A program made the position numbers and the translations under genes. Source: Flavobacteria bacterium MS024-2A (GTDB taxonomy: Bacteria > Bacteroidota > Bacteroidia > Flavobacteriales > Flavobacteriaceae). Taken from it: DNA of 64,000 nt. This document shows positions 9,526 to 20,700 of this stretch, in pieces (the stretch's first letter is position 1; each line of letters begins with the position of its first letter). The DNA lies in NCBI GenBank assembly GCA_905182305.1, contig CAJJBB010000005.1, positions 62,001 to 126,000 on the forward strand. The letters are read 5' to 3'. The notes beneath the pieces are model-generated. The model was not told the origin of the DNA and ran no database searches. It saw only the letters and a list, made by a program, of their open reading frames with translations.

Positions 9526-11757
9526 ATGCTTAAAAAAATAATTTTTACAATATTCAATATATTTTTTTTCATAAATTCTTCAGCTCAAATAAAAAAAAAT
9601 AAAAAATTTGATTTAGGTCCAATTTTAGCTAATAATGATCCAGAAACATTATTGATGGTCAATATGCTTCAAGAGTTAAATGATTCTGGAGACCCAATAA
9701 ATAATTACCATTGGAATAAAAAACTCGCAGACTTATATTATTCTCAAATTGAATTAGTTCCTAGAGATGAAACAGTAAAATATTGGTTTAAATACTGCAC
9801 ACAATTGTTGCTGGCGGGTGAAAATAAAAATTGTATCAACCAGATTGAGGCTTTATTGCAAAAACAAAACTTAGTATATGAAAACCTAATTAATAAAAGC
9901 GACCTTCCACTAATTGAACTTTTAGCCCTTGCTTATCTTAGGCTTGGAGAATATAATAATTGTCAAAATAATCACAATGAGTATTCTTGTATTCTACCAT
10001 TAGAAAATGATGCTTATCATATAGATAAACAAGGGTCTAAAAAATCCATAGAGATATACTCGAAGATTTATAATAAATTTCCTCTTGATAAATATAAATG
10101 GCTACTAAACCTAGCACATATGACAATTGGAGAACATCCTTTTAATGTTCCAGATAGTTATTATATTAAATTTCCAAATTGGAAAAAAGAAAGAAAAGAC
10201 TTTCCAAAATTTAGAGAAATTGCCCAAAACATTGGTGTAGCAGAAAATGGTTTATCTGGAGGAGTCAGTCTAGAAGATTTTAATAATGATGGTCTTATTG
10301 ATGTTTTTATAACATCTTATGGAATGAAAGATCAGTCTAAATTATTTATTAATACTGGATTTGGATTTAAAGATTCCACAGAGGAGGCCGGTTTGGGCGG
10401 TTTGGTAGGGGGTTTAAACACTGTTCATGCAGACTATAATAATGATGGTTTTACGGATATATTTATTTTAAGGGGTGCATGGTTGGGTAAAGGTGGAAAC
10501 CATCCAAATTCACTTCTCAAGAATAATGGTGATGGAACATTTAGTGATGTAACAAAGTCATCGGGGTTATTATCTTTCCATCCGACTCAGACTGCAGCAT
10601 GGGCTGATGTAAATAATGATGGTCATCTAGATCTTTTTATCGGAAATGAATCAAGATCCAATGAATCACATTCATGTGAATTATATATAAACCAAAAAAA
10701 CGGAAAGTTTCTAGAGAAATCTTCAGAACACAATCTTTCATCTATTAAAGGCTTTGTTAAAGCTGTTGTATTTGGAGATATTAATAACGATCAATTACCC
10801 GATTTATACGTTTCTATAATGGGAGCTCAAAATTTATTATTTAAAAATGATAATGGGATTTTTAAAAATATTTCTAAAAGCGCAGGAGTGGAAGAACCAA
10901 AATATAGTTTTACAAGTTGGTTTTGGGATGTCAATAATGATGGTTTCAATGATATTTTTATCAGTGCTTACGATGAATCCAATTTAAAAAATCTTTCTGG
11001 AGATTTTGTTAAAGAGCTGCAAGGAGATCAGGTTATATCTGAAAAGTCAAAATTATTTATAAACAATGGGGATGAAACATTTAGAGAAGAATCAAAATCA
11101 TATGGTATGGATATTAGCATGTATGCTATGGGAGCTAATTTCGGTGATTTAGATAATGACGGTTGGCTTGATTTTTATATTGGCACTGGTTCTCCTGAAT
11201 TTAGTTCTGTAATTCCAAATAGAATGTTTAGAAGTATTGAAGGAAATCAATTTGAAGAAGTTACATCGGCAGGTGGATTTGGTCATATCCAAAAAGGTCA
11301 TGGGGTCGGATTTGCAGATTTAGACAATGATGGTGATCAAGATATATATGCGGTACTAGGTGGAGCATATGAGGGAGATGAATATCCAAATATTTGCTTT
11401 GAAAATCCAATATCATCTAATAATTGGATAGTACTAGACTTAAAGGGTGTTGACTCTAACAGGAGTGCAATCGGATCACTTTTAAAAATTGAGTTAGATA
11501 ATGGAAGAACAATTTATAATTCAATAAATACGGGTGGAAGTTTTGGAGCAAATAGTTTACAGGCTGAAATAGGATTAGGATCATGTAAATCAATAAAAAA
11601 ATTAACTATCAATTGGCCAAACTCTAAACCACAAATTTTTTATAATATCAACGTTAACAAAAAGTATGAAATAGTAGAAGGCCAAGATAAACTATCAGAA
11701 AAAAAATATCTAAAATTAAGAATGAGGGATAATAAAAAAATAAGTCATCATAATTAG
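9526..11757 (+). CDS. CRTAC1-type FG-GAP/VCBS repeat surface protein with ASPIC/UnbV domain
   Basis: 743 aa with a signal peptide (1-21). Residues about 30-230 are helical and resemble a TPR-like domain. From about 240 to 620 there are repeated calcium-binding blades of the form DFNNDGLIDVFI, DYNNDGFTDIFI, DVNNDGHLDLFI, DLDNDGWLDFYI, which build a beta-propeller. Residues about 640-725 are an ASPIC/UnbV domain (SIGSLLKIELDNGRTIY, LGSCKSIKKLTINWPNS). Such proteins are cell-surface or secreted and often accompany SusC/SusD systems in marine Bacteroidota; their ligand is unknown. A second, larger member lies at 12755-16054. Family assignment is secure, function inferred. Confidence 0.88.
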   Translation: MLKKIIFTIFNIFFFINSSAQIKKNKKFDLGPILANNDPETLLMVNMLQELNDSGDPINNYHWNKKLADLYYSQIELVPRDETVKYWFKYCTQLLLAGENKNCINQIEALLQKQNLVYENLINKSDLPLIELLALAYLRLGEYNNCQNNHNEYSCILPLENDAYHIDKQGSKKSIEIYSKIYNKFPLDKYKWLLNLAHMTIGEHPFNVPDSYYIKFPNWKKERKDFPKFREIAQNIGVAENGLSGGVSLEDFNNDGLIDVFITSYGMKDQSKLFINTGFGFKDSTEEAGLGGLVGGLNTVHADYNNDGFTDIFILRGAWLGKGGNHPNSLLKNNGDGTFSDVTKSSGLLSFHPTQTAAWADVNNDGHLDLFIGNESRSNESHSCELYINQKNGKFLEKSSEHNLSSIKGFVKAVVFGDINNDQLPDLYVSIMGAQNLLFKNDNGIFKNISKSAGVEEPKYSFTSWFWDVNNDGFNDIFISAYDESNLKNLSGDFVKELQGDQVISEKSKLFINNGDETFREESKSYGMDISMYAMGANFGDLDNDGWLDFYIGTGSPEFSSVIPNRMFRSIEGNQFEEVTSAGGFGHIQKGHGVGFADLDNDGDQDIYAVLGGAYEGDEYPNICFENPISSNNWIVLDLKGVDSNRSAIGSLLKIELDNGRTIYNSINTGGSFGANSLQAEIGLGSCKSIKKLTINWPNSKPQIFYNINVNKKYEIVEGQDKLSEKKYLKLRMRDNKKISHHN

Positions 11758-11972
11758 GAATATTTGTTATTAATGATTTATCTGAAAAATTCAGTGGAGA
11801 TCAAAACTCTTTTTTTCAGGGTTTTTGTCAAATTGCTGAACTTTTATTAATTACAATTAAATTAAAAGTGTAGTACCGTTGTCGTATTGAATTAGCAAAT
11901 ATTTATATCTGTTTTTGATACATTTAATGATCTATAGTACAATTGAAGTTCTACTAAAACAAAAAAAATATT

Positions 11973-12719
11973 TTGAAAAAATTATTTATTATTATTTTAT
12001 TTCTTAATTCATGTGAAACGGAAATCCAAGATTTTGATACCGTAACTGACCAAAATAATAGTGTTAATCAATCACAAATTGATGTTGATGGAGATGGAAT
12101 TTTAAATGATTTTGATCTAGACAACACTACAAGACAAGGTGCAGAAGTTGATGCTAATGGAGTGATGATAAATCCAATTTATCTAGACGACAATAAGATT
12201 ACAATTAAAGCTAAAGAATGGTCAATATCAGGTGATATTGGTTTGATTAATGAAATTGAATATGAAGTTATAAGTGAAGATGAGTTAAGAAAAAGAATAC
12301 TTAATAACGAAGACATTACAAGGGTGTGTACAAGTAAAATAACATTAATGACACAACTGTTCGACAATAATAAAACATTTAATCAAGATATTAGTACTTG
12401 GGACACTTCTAATGTTAACGGTATGAATTTTATGTTTAATACGGCAGAGGCATTTAATCAAAATATTAGTAGCTGGAACACTTCCAATGTGCAAGACATG
12501 AATTACATGTTTAGAAACGCTTCATCATTTAATCAAAATATCAGGTTTTGGGATACCTCAAATGTATCTATAATGAGAGATATGTTTAGTGGGGCAGTTT
12601 CTTTTAATCAAGATTTAAGTTCTTGGAATGTTTTGAAAGTTTACGATTGTCAGTCAGTTTTTTTCAACACCCCTAGTTGGACTCTCCAAAAACCAAACTT
12701 CACTTTTTGTAGTCCTTAG
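11973..12719 (+). CDS. BspA-like (DUF285) repeat lipoprotein with calcium-binding segment
   Basis: 248 aa, starting at TTG 11973. The short signal KKLFIIILFLNSC gives a lipobox with Cys14. A TSP3-like calcium loop follows (DVDGDGILNDFDLD at about 32-45). Residues about 115-230 hold four BspA/DUF285 leucine-rich-type repeats with the core W(N/D)TSNVxxMxxMFxxAxxFNQ; I see them near 12375, 12465, 12540 and 12600. The family mediates surface binding and the repeat spreads widely between Bacteroidota, mycoplasmas and protists. No ATG is available near the signal peptide, so the TTG start is likely. It stands alone in an intergenic gap of 215 bp before and converges on the large FG-GAP gene. Confidence 0.82.
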   Translation: MKKLFIIILFLNSCETEIQDFDTVTDQNNSVNQSQIDVDGDGILNDFDLDNTTRQGAEVDANGVMINPIYLDDNKITIKAKEWSISGDIGLINEIEYEVISEDELRKRILNNEDITRVCTSKITLMTQLFDNNKTFNQDISTWDTSNVNGMNFMFNTAEAFNQNISSWNTSNVQDMNYMFRNASSFNQNIRFWDTSNVSIMRDMFSGAVSFNQDLSSWNVLKVYDCQSVFFNTPSWTLQKPNFTFCSP

Positions 12720-12754
12720 AAATTTAGAATTAGATTATAAACATAGTATTTAAA

Positions 12755-15700
12755 TTAATTGAGTTTAAATGTTTGTAAAACATCATTGTTATTTGCAACT
12801 AAAATAAATTTTCCGTCATGTGTTTTAATCTCAATCATTTTTTTAGCATCTCCTGGTGTAAAAAAACCACTTTTTGTTAACGGAGTAAATTCAAATTCTC
12901 CATTTTTAGTTCCTAATAAAAGAGCACCAATTCCGGCATCATTTCTGGGTGTTTCAATCTCTACCTGATACATATTTCCAATCAAAAGAATATCTATAAT
13001 CCCGTCGTTATTGAAATCGCTAGTTAAAACATCATTAACTGATGATAACTGAGCACGATATGGTAATTCTTTGGCAGTATAAAAACCACTCCCATTATTG
13101 ATAAATATTAAACTTGAAAAATCGGTAGCTTTTAAGTTAAGTACATCATTTAATTTTTCACCAAAAACACTTTTTAGATCTAAACTTGCGAACATATCAT
13201 ATTTTTCAAACTTATCTTGTAATTCAGGAATTTGTTGGGATGAACATGAAAATCCACGTAGTGGATATTGTTTACCATAATTATAATACGAGAGAACAAC
13301 ATCATTATTGCCATTTGAATCGAAATCACCATAATGCACTTCAAAAGGGAATTCTTTTGAGGCTTTATATTTAAAGTTCTCTCCTAAATTCCCAGCTATT
13401 AAATCCATATCACCGTCATTATCAATATCCGCTTCATTAATTGAAAACCACCACCCTATATGCTTATCTAATTCAGGAGTTTCTTTTTTGTTAAATACCC
13501 CATTTTCATTTATGTATATAGTTGGAGATGTCCACTCTCCTAAAATAATTAAGTCTTCATCTAAATCATTATCTATGTCTGACCATACAGCATCATTAAC
13601 CATACCCCAATTTTTAAAAAGAGAGCTATTGATAGAATCTATTGTAAAAATTCCATTCTTATTTTCAAGCAAATAACTTGAGGAAGGTTCAGGATAATGC
13701 CATGGTTTTAATTTAGTTCCAATAAAAAGGTCAATATCTCCATCTTCATCATAATCTGATGAAATAACAACAGATCCACTTTCAAAAATTTCTGGTAAAA
13801 GCTCTTTTTTAAATTTAAAATTTCCAAAACCATCATTGATGTAAAGACGATCGAAATATATCTGATTTTGGGGTTCAAATTCATTTCCTCCACTCATCAC
13901 ATATAAATCTAAATCTCCATCAGAATCACTATCAATAAAAGTAGCATCAATATCTTCTGAGTATTTATGTTTTTTCCATGGTGCTGAAATACTTTCTTTA
14001 AAAGCACTTTCACTTGTTTGAATAAATAAAGCTCCAGCTTTAGAAGAAGCTCCACCGATAAAAAAATCTTCTAAACCATCTCCATTAACATCTCCTTTTG
14101 TTAAAGCAGGTCCAGTTTGAGAAAACTTATGTGGCAGTAATATTTGTTTTTTATAATCGTCATAAAAATTTTCTTTATGAGAATATTTTGGAGCATTATC
14201 ATTTATTGAAATATCTTTAAAAATAGTTTTATGAATGTAATTTTTATGAATTTCTCTATTTGGCTTATATTTAATTGTGTGTAATTTATTTTCTTTTGGA
14301 GAATAAAGAACTTGTTTTTTTTGATCAGGCCAATAAATCTCGATACTATCAATTTTTTTTTCTTTTCCAATTCCAAAATGTATCTCAGATTCACTCGAAG
14401 AATACATCCCACGAATACTTGATGTTTCAGAATATTGAACATTTCCTGGTGTGTAAAGCACACATTTTGCACCAAAACTGTTTCTGTTTTTTTTATTTAT
14501 TAATTTAAATCGTACATAATTATTATTTGCATTTTCAACACTAAGATTTTTATATAAAAATGGTTGTGAATTAACATTGTTGACTACAATTTCAAGATCT
14601 CCATCATTATCTAAATCAGCATATGCAGATCCATTTGAAAAAGAGGGCTTGTCTAATCCCCATAATGATGTCGTATTTTCAAAATCAAAACCTCCTTTAT
14701 TGTTGAACATATAATTAGGAAGTTTAACACTTGGTAAAATTGATAAAACCTCATTTAAAGGTAAAATATCCCAAATATCAATGTCTCCTTGACTTGGGTT
14801 ATTTTTGATATACTCCTTAATATAATTTTTGACAAATTGATCTACTGCTTTATCCGCGTCAGTGTTTCTGATATCACGAAGTAATCCATTTGTTATGTGT
14901 ACATCACGTAATCCATCATTATCAAAGTCTGCAATAAGGTTGGACCAACTCCAATCTGTTGAAGACATGTTCGAAAAATGAGCAATTTCACTAAAACTCC
15001 CATTCCCATTATTCAATTGCAGGGCGTTAAACATATATTGATAATGTCCCCCTTTTGATACTACATTCCAGAAATCTTGGGGGTTCATGCCACTCATATT
15101 AGACTTTATTCTAAAATTATCTTCAGCTACCATATCTAAAGTCATAAAGTCGGTGTATCCATCGTTATTTATATCAGCTGCATCTATCCCCATGCTATAA
15201 AACGATGTGTGACGTAAGGCTTTTTCAGTTTGATAACTAAATGTCCCATTTCCATTATTGATGTATAAAAATTCTGGAACATCAAAATCATTTGTTACAT
15301 ACAGATCTGGCCATCCATCATTATTTAAATCTGAAGCGATAGCACTACTTGGATAACCTGTTCTCAAAAGATTTGCTTCAACAGTTACATCTTCAAAAAA
15401 TTCATTATTAATATTTCTATATAGTCTAGAGCTATACTTTGGTTGAATTAGATCTTGACCAGAAAATGGTGAATAACTTCCTCGATTAGGTGGGTGATTC
15501 ATTACAAAAAGATCTACAAAACCATCCCTATCATAATCAAAAAAAACAGATTGTCTCGAGCGCTGGTCATCTGCAACACCCCATTTTTCTGCAGCTTCAA
15601 TGAATTTAAAATCTCCTTGGTTTAAATAGAGTTTATTTTTACGCCTTTCGGGTTCAAAATCATAAAGTTCTTTACTAACATAAATATCTAAAAGGCCGTC

Positions 15701-16054
15701 TCCGTTAACATCAGCTATTGCTACCCCCGAAGACCAATTGCCGTCATCTATAATCCCTGACAAAGGGGTCATTTTTTCAAAAACTAAGTTTCCCTTGTTT
15801 TTATAAATTTCATCACCTACCAAATTACCAGTTAAATAGATATCAGTTAACCCATCATTGTTAAAATCAGCTAACCCAACGCCACCTCCGCCGTAAAAAT
15901 TAGCATAAAGTAGAATATTTTGTTCTTTAGAATCCTTGATAATATTATTAAAATCAAGTCCTGATTTATCAGAATCTACAAGATTAAATAAACTTTTCTG
16001 TGAAAGTAATGAAGCTGTTCCAGCAATAAAGCATATTAAAATTAGTAATCTCAT
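12755..16054 (-). CDS. Large FG-GAP/VCBS repeat protein with central ASPIC/UnbV domain
   Basis: 1099 aa with a signal peptide (1-19). Two propeller blocks of D-x-N-x-D-G-x-x-D calcium motifs flank an ASPIC/UnbV domain: block one about residues 55-505 (for example DFNNDGLTDIYL, DVNGDGLLDIYV, DLNNDGWPDLYV), ASPIC/UnbV about 515-600 (RNSFGAKCVLYTPG, KIDSIEIYWPDQ), block two about 640-1060. The double-propeller architecture is common among marine Bacteroidota VCBS proteins found with SusCD pairs. It follows susD on the same strand, but a strong terminator (16160-16189) separates them, so it may have its own promoter or depend on read-through. Role: probably surface binding of a polymer or calcium-dependent adhesion. 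Confidence 0.88.
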   Translation of the reverse strand: MRLLILICFIAGTASLLSQKSLFNLVDSDKSGLDFNNIIKDSKEQNILLYANFYGGGGVGLADFNNDGLTDIYLTGNLVGDEIYKNKGNLVFEKMTPLSGIIDDGNWSSGVAIADVNGDGLLDIYVSKELYDFEPERRKNKLYLNQGDFKFIEAAEKWGVADDQRSRQSVFFDYDRDGFVDLFVMNHPPNRGSYSPFSGQDLIQPKYSSRLYRNINNEFFEDVTVEANLLRTGYPSSAIASDLNNDGWPDLYVTNDFDVPEFLYINNGNGTFSYQTEKALRHTSFYSMGIDAADINNDGYTDFMTLDMVAEDNFRIKSNMSGMNPQDFWNVVSKGGHYQYMFNALQLNNGNGSFSEIAHFSNMSSTDWSWSNLIADFDNDGLRDVHITNGLLRDIRNTDADKAVDQFVKNYIKEYIKNNPSQGDIDIWDILPLNEVLSILPSVKLPNYMFNNKGGFDFENTTSLWGLDKPSFSNGSAYADLDNDGDLEIVVNNVNSQPFLYKNLSVENANNNYVRFKLINKKNRNSFGAKCVLYTPGNVQYSETSSIRGMYSSSESEIHFGIGKEKKIDSIEIYWPDQKKQVLYSPKENKLHTIKYKPNREIHKNYIHKTIFKDISINDNAPKYSHKENFYDDYKKQILLPHKFSQTGPALTKGDVNGDGLEDFFIGGASSKAGALFIQTSESAFKESISAPWKKHKYSEDIDATFIDSDSDGDLDLYVMSGGNEFEPQNQIYFDRLYINDGFGNFKFKKELLPEIFESGSVVISSDYDEDGDIDLFIGTKLKPWHYPEPSSSYLLENKNGIFTIDSINSSLFKNWGMVNDAVWSDIDNDLDEDLIILGEWTSPTIYINENGVFNKKETPELDKHIGWWFSINEADIDNDGDMDLIAGNLGENFKYKASKEFPFEVHYGDFDSNGNNDVVLSYYNYGKQYPLRGFSCSSQQIPELQDKFEKYDMFASLDLKSVFGEKLNDVLNLKATDFSSLIFINNGSGFYTAKELPYRAQLSSVNDVLTSDFNNDGIIDILLIGNMYQVEIETPRNDAGIGALLLGTKNGEFEFTPLTKSGFFTPGDAKKMIEIKTHDGKFILVANNNDVLQTFKLN

Positions 16055-16152
16055 TTTTGATTTCCAAGATTTATTTGTTGTTAAATAAAGGTAAAGTTTT
16101 TAGCTTTAAATACTTAAATCAAATTCTAGATTTTAATTGATTTTTAATTTTT

Positions 16153-16189
16153 AAAAAAAAGAAAGATGAAACAATTGTTTCATCTTTCT
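16153..16189 (-). terminator. Rho-independent terminator of the SusC-SusD operon
   Basis: Bases 16160-16189 are a perfect 30-bp palindrome (arms AGAAAGATGAAACAA and its complement). Read on the minus strand it is followed at once by eight T (16160-16153), then more AT. This is a textbook intrinsic terminator located about 75 bp after the susD stop. Confidence 0.85.
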
Positions 16190-16208
16190 ATATGGATATA
16201 AAATCATA

Positions 16209-16262
16209 AACTAACTAACTAACTAACTTAAATCATAACTTTAATTTCCATTTAATTTCCAT
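16209..16262. repeat. Short tandem repeats after susD: AACT x5 and an 11-bp unit x2
   Basis: Five perfect AACT copies occupy 16209-16228. Then two perfect copies of TTAATTTCCAT follow (16241-16262), and a third partial copy runs into the susD stop codon region. They lie between the susD stop and its terminator; probably replication slippage products. Confidence 0.8.
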
Positions 16263-17741
16263 TTAATTATCCCACCAAACCTTTGTTGTTCGAGTATTTG
16301 GCCCCTGAGATGAAATCACTGCATCGAAGTTCTCCTTATTAATATTAGCTTCAGCTGGATTATAAATCATCCTTCTAGGGATTGTCCCGTTAGTTAAATT
16401 TTCTGGATGAGCTGGATTACCACCAAAAGGTTTAAGAGCGGGGAAACCAGTTCTTCTAAAGTTAGCGAAAGCCTCAAAAAAGTCAAAGAAAGATGCTACC
16501 CAAAATTGATCACCAATAAGCTCGTTATAATTTGCTGAATCATATGAATTGACTGCTAGATATGCATTAATATCAGCACTGCTTAAAGCAAAGCTTGAAT
16601 CCCATAAAGCCCATTGATTCATTGCGGATGTAACAGCACTATTATAATGAGTTTCCGCAGTTGCATGGTCTCCACTTGCCGCATAATGTTCTGCTAATAC
16701 AAAAGCAGTTTGAGCATACGTCAGAAGCATTCTAGGTTGATCAGCCCTTGAAATTGCAGGGTTTACGTGAGTATATGGAAGATCTCCAACATTAATACCT
16801 TGAGCGGATAAGTCTTCATCATTAAAACCATAAGGATTTCCTCCATATGTATTACTTGGATCAGCAATGATATTTAATCGTGGATCATTTTTAGCTTGAA
16901 GCCAGTCGTAAATAGTTTTTCCTAATCTAGACCTAGGATAACGTACATAATGAATTCCCCAAGCATTTTTATTGAGTTCTGTTGGACCATTGGTATGAAC
17001 CATCATAGCAGTATCAGCACTTGAATCCATAACTCCACCTGAAATAGCTTTTGCTACCCATGCACTTGAACCTGCGGCATCAACATTTTTTATTCGCATA
17101 GCAAGTCTTAACATAAGTGAATTACCAAACTTTTTCCATTTAGTAGTATCTCCTCCAAATATGATATCTGAGTTTCCAAGAGTAGAACTTCCAGTAATTT
17201 GTGCAACTCCTTCCTCAAGTTCTTTAAGCATATCCATATAAATCAATTCAGCATCATCATATGCAGGTCTAAAGTTTGAATCTATATAACCTTTTCCCGC
17301 ATCGAAGTATGGTGTGTCACCGTAAGCATCAACAATTTTATGGAAAATATAAGCTTTCATAATTCTTGCTATACCCATCTCAGTTCCTGTATTACCATCT
17401 TTTTCTAATTGATCAATAATATCAACTACTGTCTTAATTGTTGATACGTATGCAACATCCCAAGAACCGGTCAGTAAATCTTCACGCAGGGAAAATATAC
17501 TTGATTGAGGGAATGTTTGATGCGTTAATTGCTGAACTAGCTGCGCTGCACAAAGAACTTCAGTATATGTGTACTCATATTCGTCACTAGCAGACTTTAG
17601 AAATAAATATGCAAATTTTTGATTTACATCTAGAGATGTACTCGCTGTTGGATCAACATTCATCTCTTCGAAACCTTTATCATAGTCACACGATACAAGT
17701 GCAAATGATAATATTAATAATAAAATATTTAATTTTTTCAT
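16263..17741 (-). CDS. SusD/RagB family nutrient-binding outer membrane lipoprotein
   Basis: 492 aa. Lipobox LILSFALVSC with Cys19, then DYDKGFEEMNVDPTAS, the usual start of mature SusD-like proteins. The chain is helical with TPR-like pairs (ARIMKAYIFHKIVDAYGDTPYFDAG, a hallmark stretch) and SAVTSAMNQWALWD. The protein caps the SusC channel on the cell surface and hands over ligand. It belongs to the SusD-like_2 type sequence group often found with peptide or unknown substrates rather than starch. Start is 6 bp after the susC stop, so the pair is translationally coupled. A strong terminator follows. Class is certain; ligand unknown. Confidence 0.92.
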   Translation of the reverse strand: MKKLNILLLILSFALVSCDYDKGFEEMNVDPTASTSLDVNQKFAYLFLKSASDEYEYTYTEVLCAAQLVQQLTHQTFPQSSIFSLREDLLTGSWDVAYVSTIKTVVDIIDQLEKDGNTGTEMGIARIMKAYIFHKIVDAYGDTPYFDAGKGYIDSNFRPAYDDAELIYMDMLKELEEGVAQITGSSTLGNSDIIFGGDTTKWKKFGNSLMLRLAMRIKNVDAAGSSAWVAKAISGGVMDSSADTAMMVHTNGPTELNKNAWGIHYVRYPRSRLGKTIYDWLQAKNDPRLNIIADPSNTYGGNPYGFNDEDLSAQGINVGDLPYTHVNPAISRADQPRMLLTYAQTAFVLAEHYAASGDHATAETHYNSAVTSAMNQWALWDSSFALSSADINAYLAVNSYDSANYNELIGDQFWVASFFDFFEAFANFRRTGFPALKPFGGNPAHPENLTNGTIPRRMIYNPAEANINKENFDAVISSQGPNTRTTKVWWDN

Positions 17742-17747
17742 CTTAGA

Positions 17748-20700
17748 TTATAGTTTTAAGTTAATTGAAAGACCTAGAGATTCACCTATTGGCATACCAA
17801 TACCCTCTACTCCTTGACCATTCGTATTTGCTCTGTTGAATGCTTCGGGATCAATATTAGGAACATCTTTGAAAATAAATCCTAAATTATTCCCCACTAA
17901 AGCTACGTTTGCGCTTTTGATAAAAGTTCCTTGTAACACTTCTTGAGGAAATCTGTAATTAAGTGATAGTTGACTAATTCTTATGAAATCATTTGTATAT
18001 ACATTTTCTTCTCCAATATCGAATCTAGCTGCTGTATTCCAATATTTTTGAATATCACTTCCCGCAACTAATGGCACAGCACTTCCATCATCCATTACTC
18101 CGTCTGGAGTAAATCCAACTTCTCTACCTCCAGCTGGAACTGTGATTTGATGTCTTCCCAATTGTTTCATACGTGAATTAGTGTCTGATATGATACTTCC
18201 TCCAAATTTGCCCTCAAAAAATACGTACAGTGAGAAATTCTTATAACTTAAATCACCTCCAAAACCTATCTGAGTTGGAGCAACTCCTAGTCCAAGAACT
18301 TTACTCACATTTTCTTGTTGAGCGATTGGAACTCCGTCAATTAATTTATGAATAACTCTTCCCTGATCATCTCTTAAAAAAGATGTTCCATAAATAACTC
18401 CAAAAGGTTCACCTTCCTTAGCTCCAATAAATGAGTTAAATAATGAACCTACTGCTATTTGTAATAAATTTCCGTTTTCATCGGTTTTAACTACATTACT
18501 TTGATTATTCGCATAATTTAGAGATAAATCTAAAGATAAATCTTCTTTATCAATTACAGTTCCTCTTAACAAAATCTCAACACCCTGGTTGGTCATCTCT
18601 CCAAGATTGATAGTAGTTGCAGTATATCCTGATGCACGGGAAGTTGCAGCGTTTACAATATCTCCAGTAGTTTTATTTTCATAATAAGCAATATCAAGTG
18701 ATAATTTATTATTAAACATTTTCATGTCCAAACCAATTTCTGTTTCGTCTTTCTGAAAAGGAGTTATTGTCACATTAGGAATATTACCTCCATTTATTGC
18801 TCCTAATGGAGATCCTAAATGACCTTGACCTATTAAACCGTATGTCAGGGAGAGTGAATAAGGATTTCCAGCTCCACCTGCTACTTGTGAAAATCCACCT
18901 CTTAACTTAGCAAAACTTAAAAAGCTTGGAAGCTCTACTAGGTCTGAAAGGATTACAGATAAACTTGCTGATCCATATAAATCATTATTTGGAGTTTCTT
19001 TTCCAACTGCTGATAGAGTTGAAAACCAGTCATTACGGGCTGTAACGGTTAAGAAAATTTTATCTTGATAATCAAACTCAGCATTAGCATAAGTAGAATT
19101 TATCTGTTTCTTACCATATTGATATAATGCTGCTTGATTTTCTGTGTTTTGTATTGTGAGCAAACCTGGAATTACAGTATTTCTTCCTAGTACTCCAACT
19201 GCTTCAGATTCAAATGCAAACGTTCCTGTTCCAATAAATCCGTTAAATGAAAAATCATTAGTAATATTAATTCCATTGGTCCCAATAAAAAAATCAGCGT
19301 CATGTTGTTTAATCGTCTGAGTTTGTTGATATAGATCTCCTTTAGGGAAAAATGATATTCCAGGGAAGTTCAAGTTTCCACCTTGTCCAGTGGTATTATT
19401 AAAGTGATTTGTATTTCTATCAAATCCAGCTTGAAGTTTTGCATATAAATATTCATTTATGTTGTATTGAATACTAGTAGATGCTAATAAACGATCTCTA
19501 TAAACAGAAATAGGATTATTATTTTTCGCAAACCATGGATTTGTTGAATAAATACTAGTTGAAGGTAAAAGTTCGTTTATTCCGTCAGTAGTTCCATTAC
19601 CAAATTCTCCTAAGTAATCACGAACATCAATTTCTGGGGTAAAGTTTCTTATGGTTTCATTTGGACTAGCTGGAGATGTACCCATAACAACATTACCTTT
19701 TTCTCTTGTTTCATTATATTTAATACTTGCCTTAACAGTTAGTTTATCTGAAAGATTCTGAACTGTAGTTAAGTTTAATGAATTTCTTTTTAGTTCTGAT
19801 GTGTCAATTACATCTGATGCTTCTAGATTAGTAAAAGAAACTCGTGTACTTCCCTTTTCTGTATTGGATGTGAAAGCAACAGAATTTGTCATAGCTAAAC
19901 CTGTATCATACAACGTATTCATGTTGTCGTATAATTTTGTACCTGAGCTTAATTTAGGTCCCCATGAATTGAAAGGATCTAGTGAATTAGTAGATGCGAC
20001 TCCTAATAAACCGTTTCCATAAGACATTTGTGGATTAAAATTATCATTAATTTGGGTGAAAATCGTTTGGTTAGAAATTTCAACTCCAAGACCTTGTCTT
20101 TCAAGGCCACCATCTTTTGTAGTAATTAATATTACACCATTTGATGCTCTAGATCCGTAAAGAGCAGCTGCTGCTCCACCTTTTAGTACACTAATTGACT
20201 TAATGTCATCCGGGTTGATTGTAGATAAACCATCTCCACCATCAATCCCACCCCATTCACCTGCAGTTCCTAGCTGTTCGTTTTGAATAGAGATACCATC
20301 GATTATATAGAGAGGTTGATTAGAACCATTAAAAGAACTACTCCCTCGAATTACAACTCTTGTAGAGCCTTTTATTCCAGAAGCATTGTTACTGATGTTT
20401 ACACCTGCAACTTTTCCCCTTAGAGCTTGTAAAGGATTTGTAGATTTCACTCTACTCATCTCATCTCCTTCTACTTGGGTAACTGAGTAACCTAGTGCCT
20501 TTGTTTTTTTCTCAAATCCAAAAGAAGAAACAACTACTTCATCTAATTCATTCCCAAGTTCAAGTTGAATAGTGAAATCATCAGAGAGATTTGAAATTTT
20601 GAGTTGAAAAGTTTCAAAACCAATAAAAGAAATTTCTAATACATCATCTAAAGATGCATCAATATTAAATTTACCGTCAAAGTCTGTTGAAACTCCATCC

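Noticed and set aside
12759-14508. Several 60-90 aa open frames antisense to or out of frame with the large FG-GAP gene
   Set aside because: Shadows of a long, well-supported coding sequence; no motifs of their own.
16160-16189. 30-bp perfect palindrome considered as an operator
   Set aside because: It follows susD directly and has an eight-T tract on the minus strand, so it is an intrinsic terminator.
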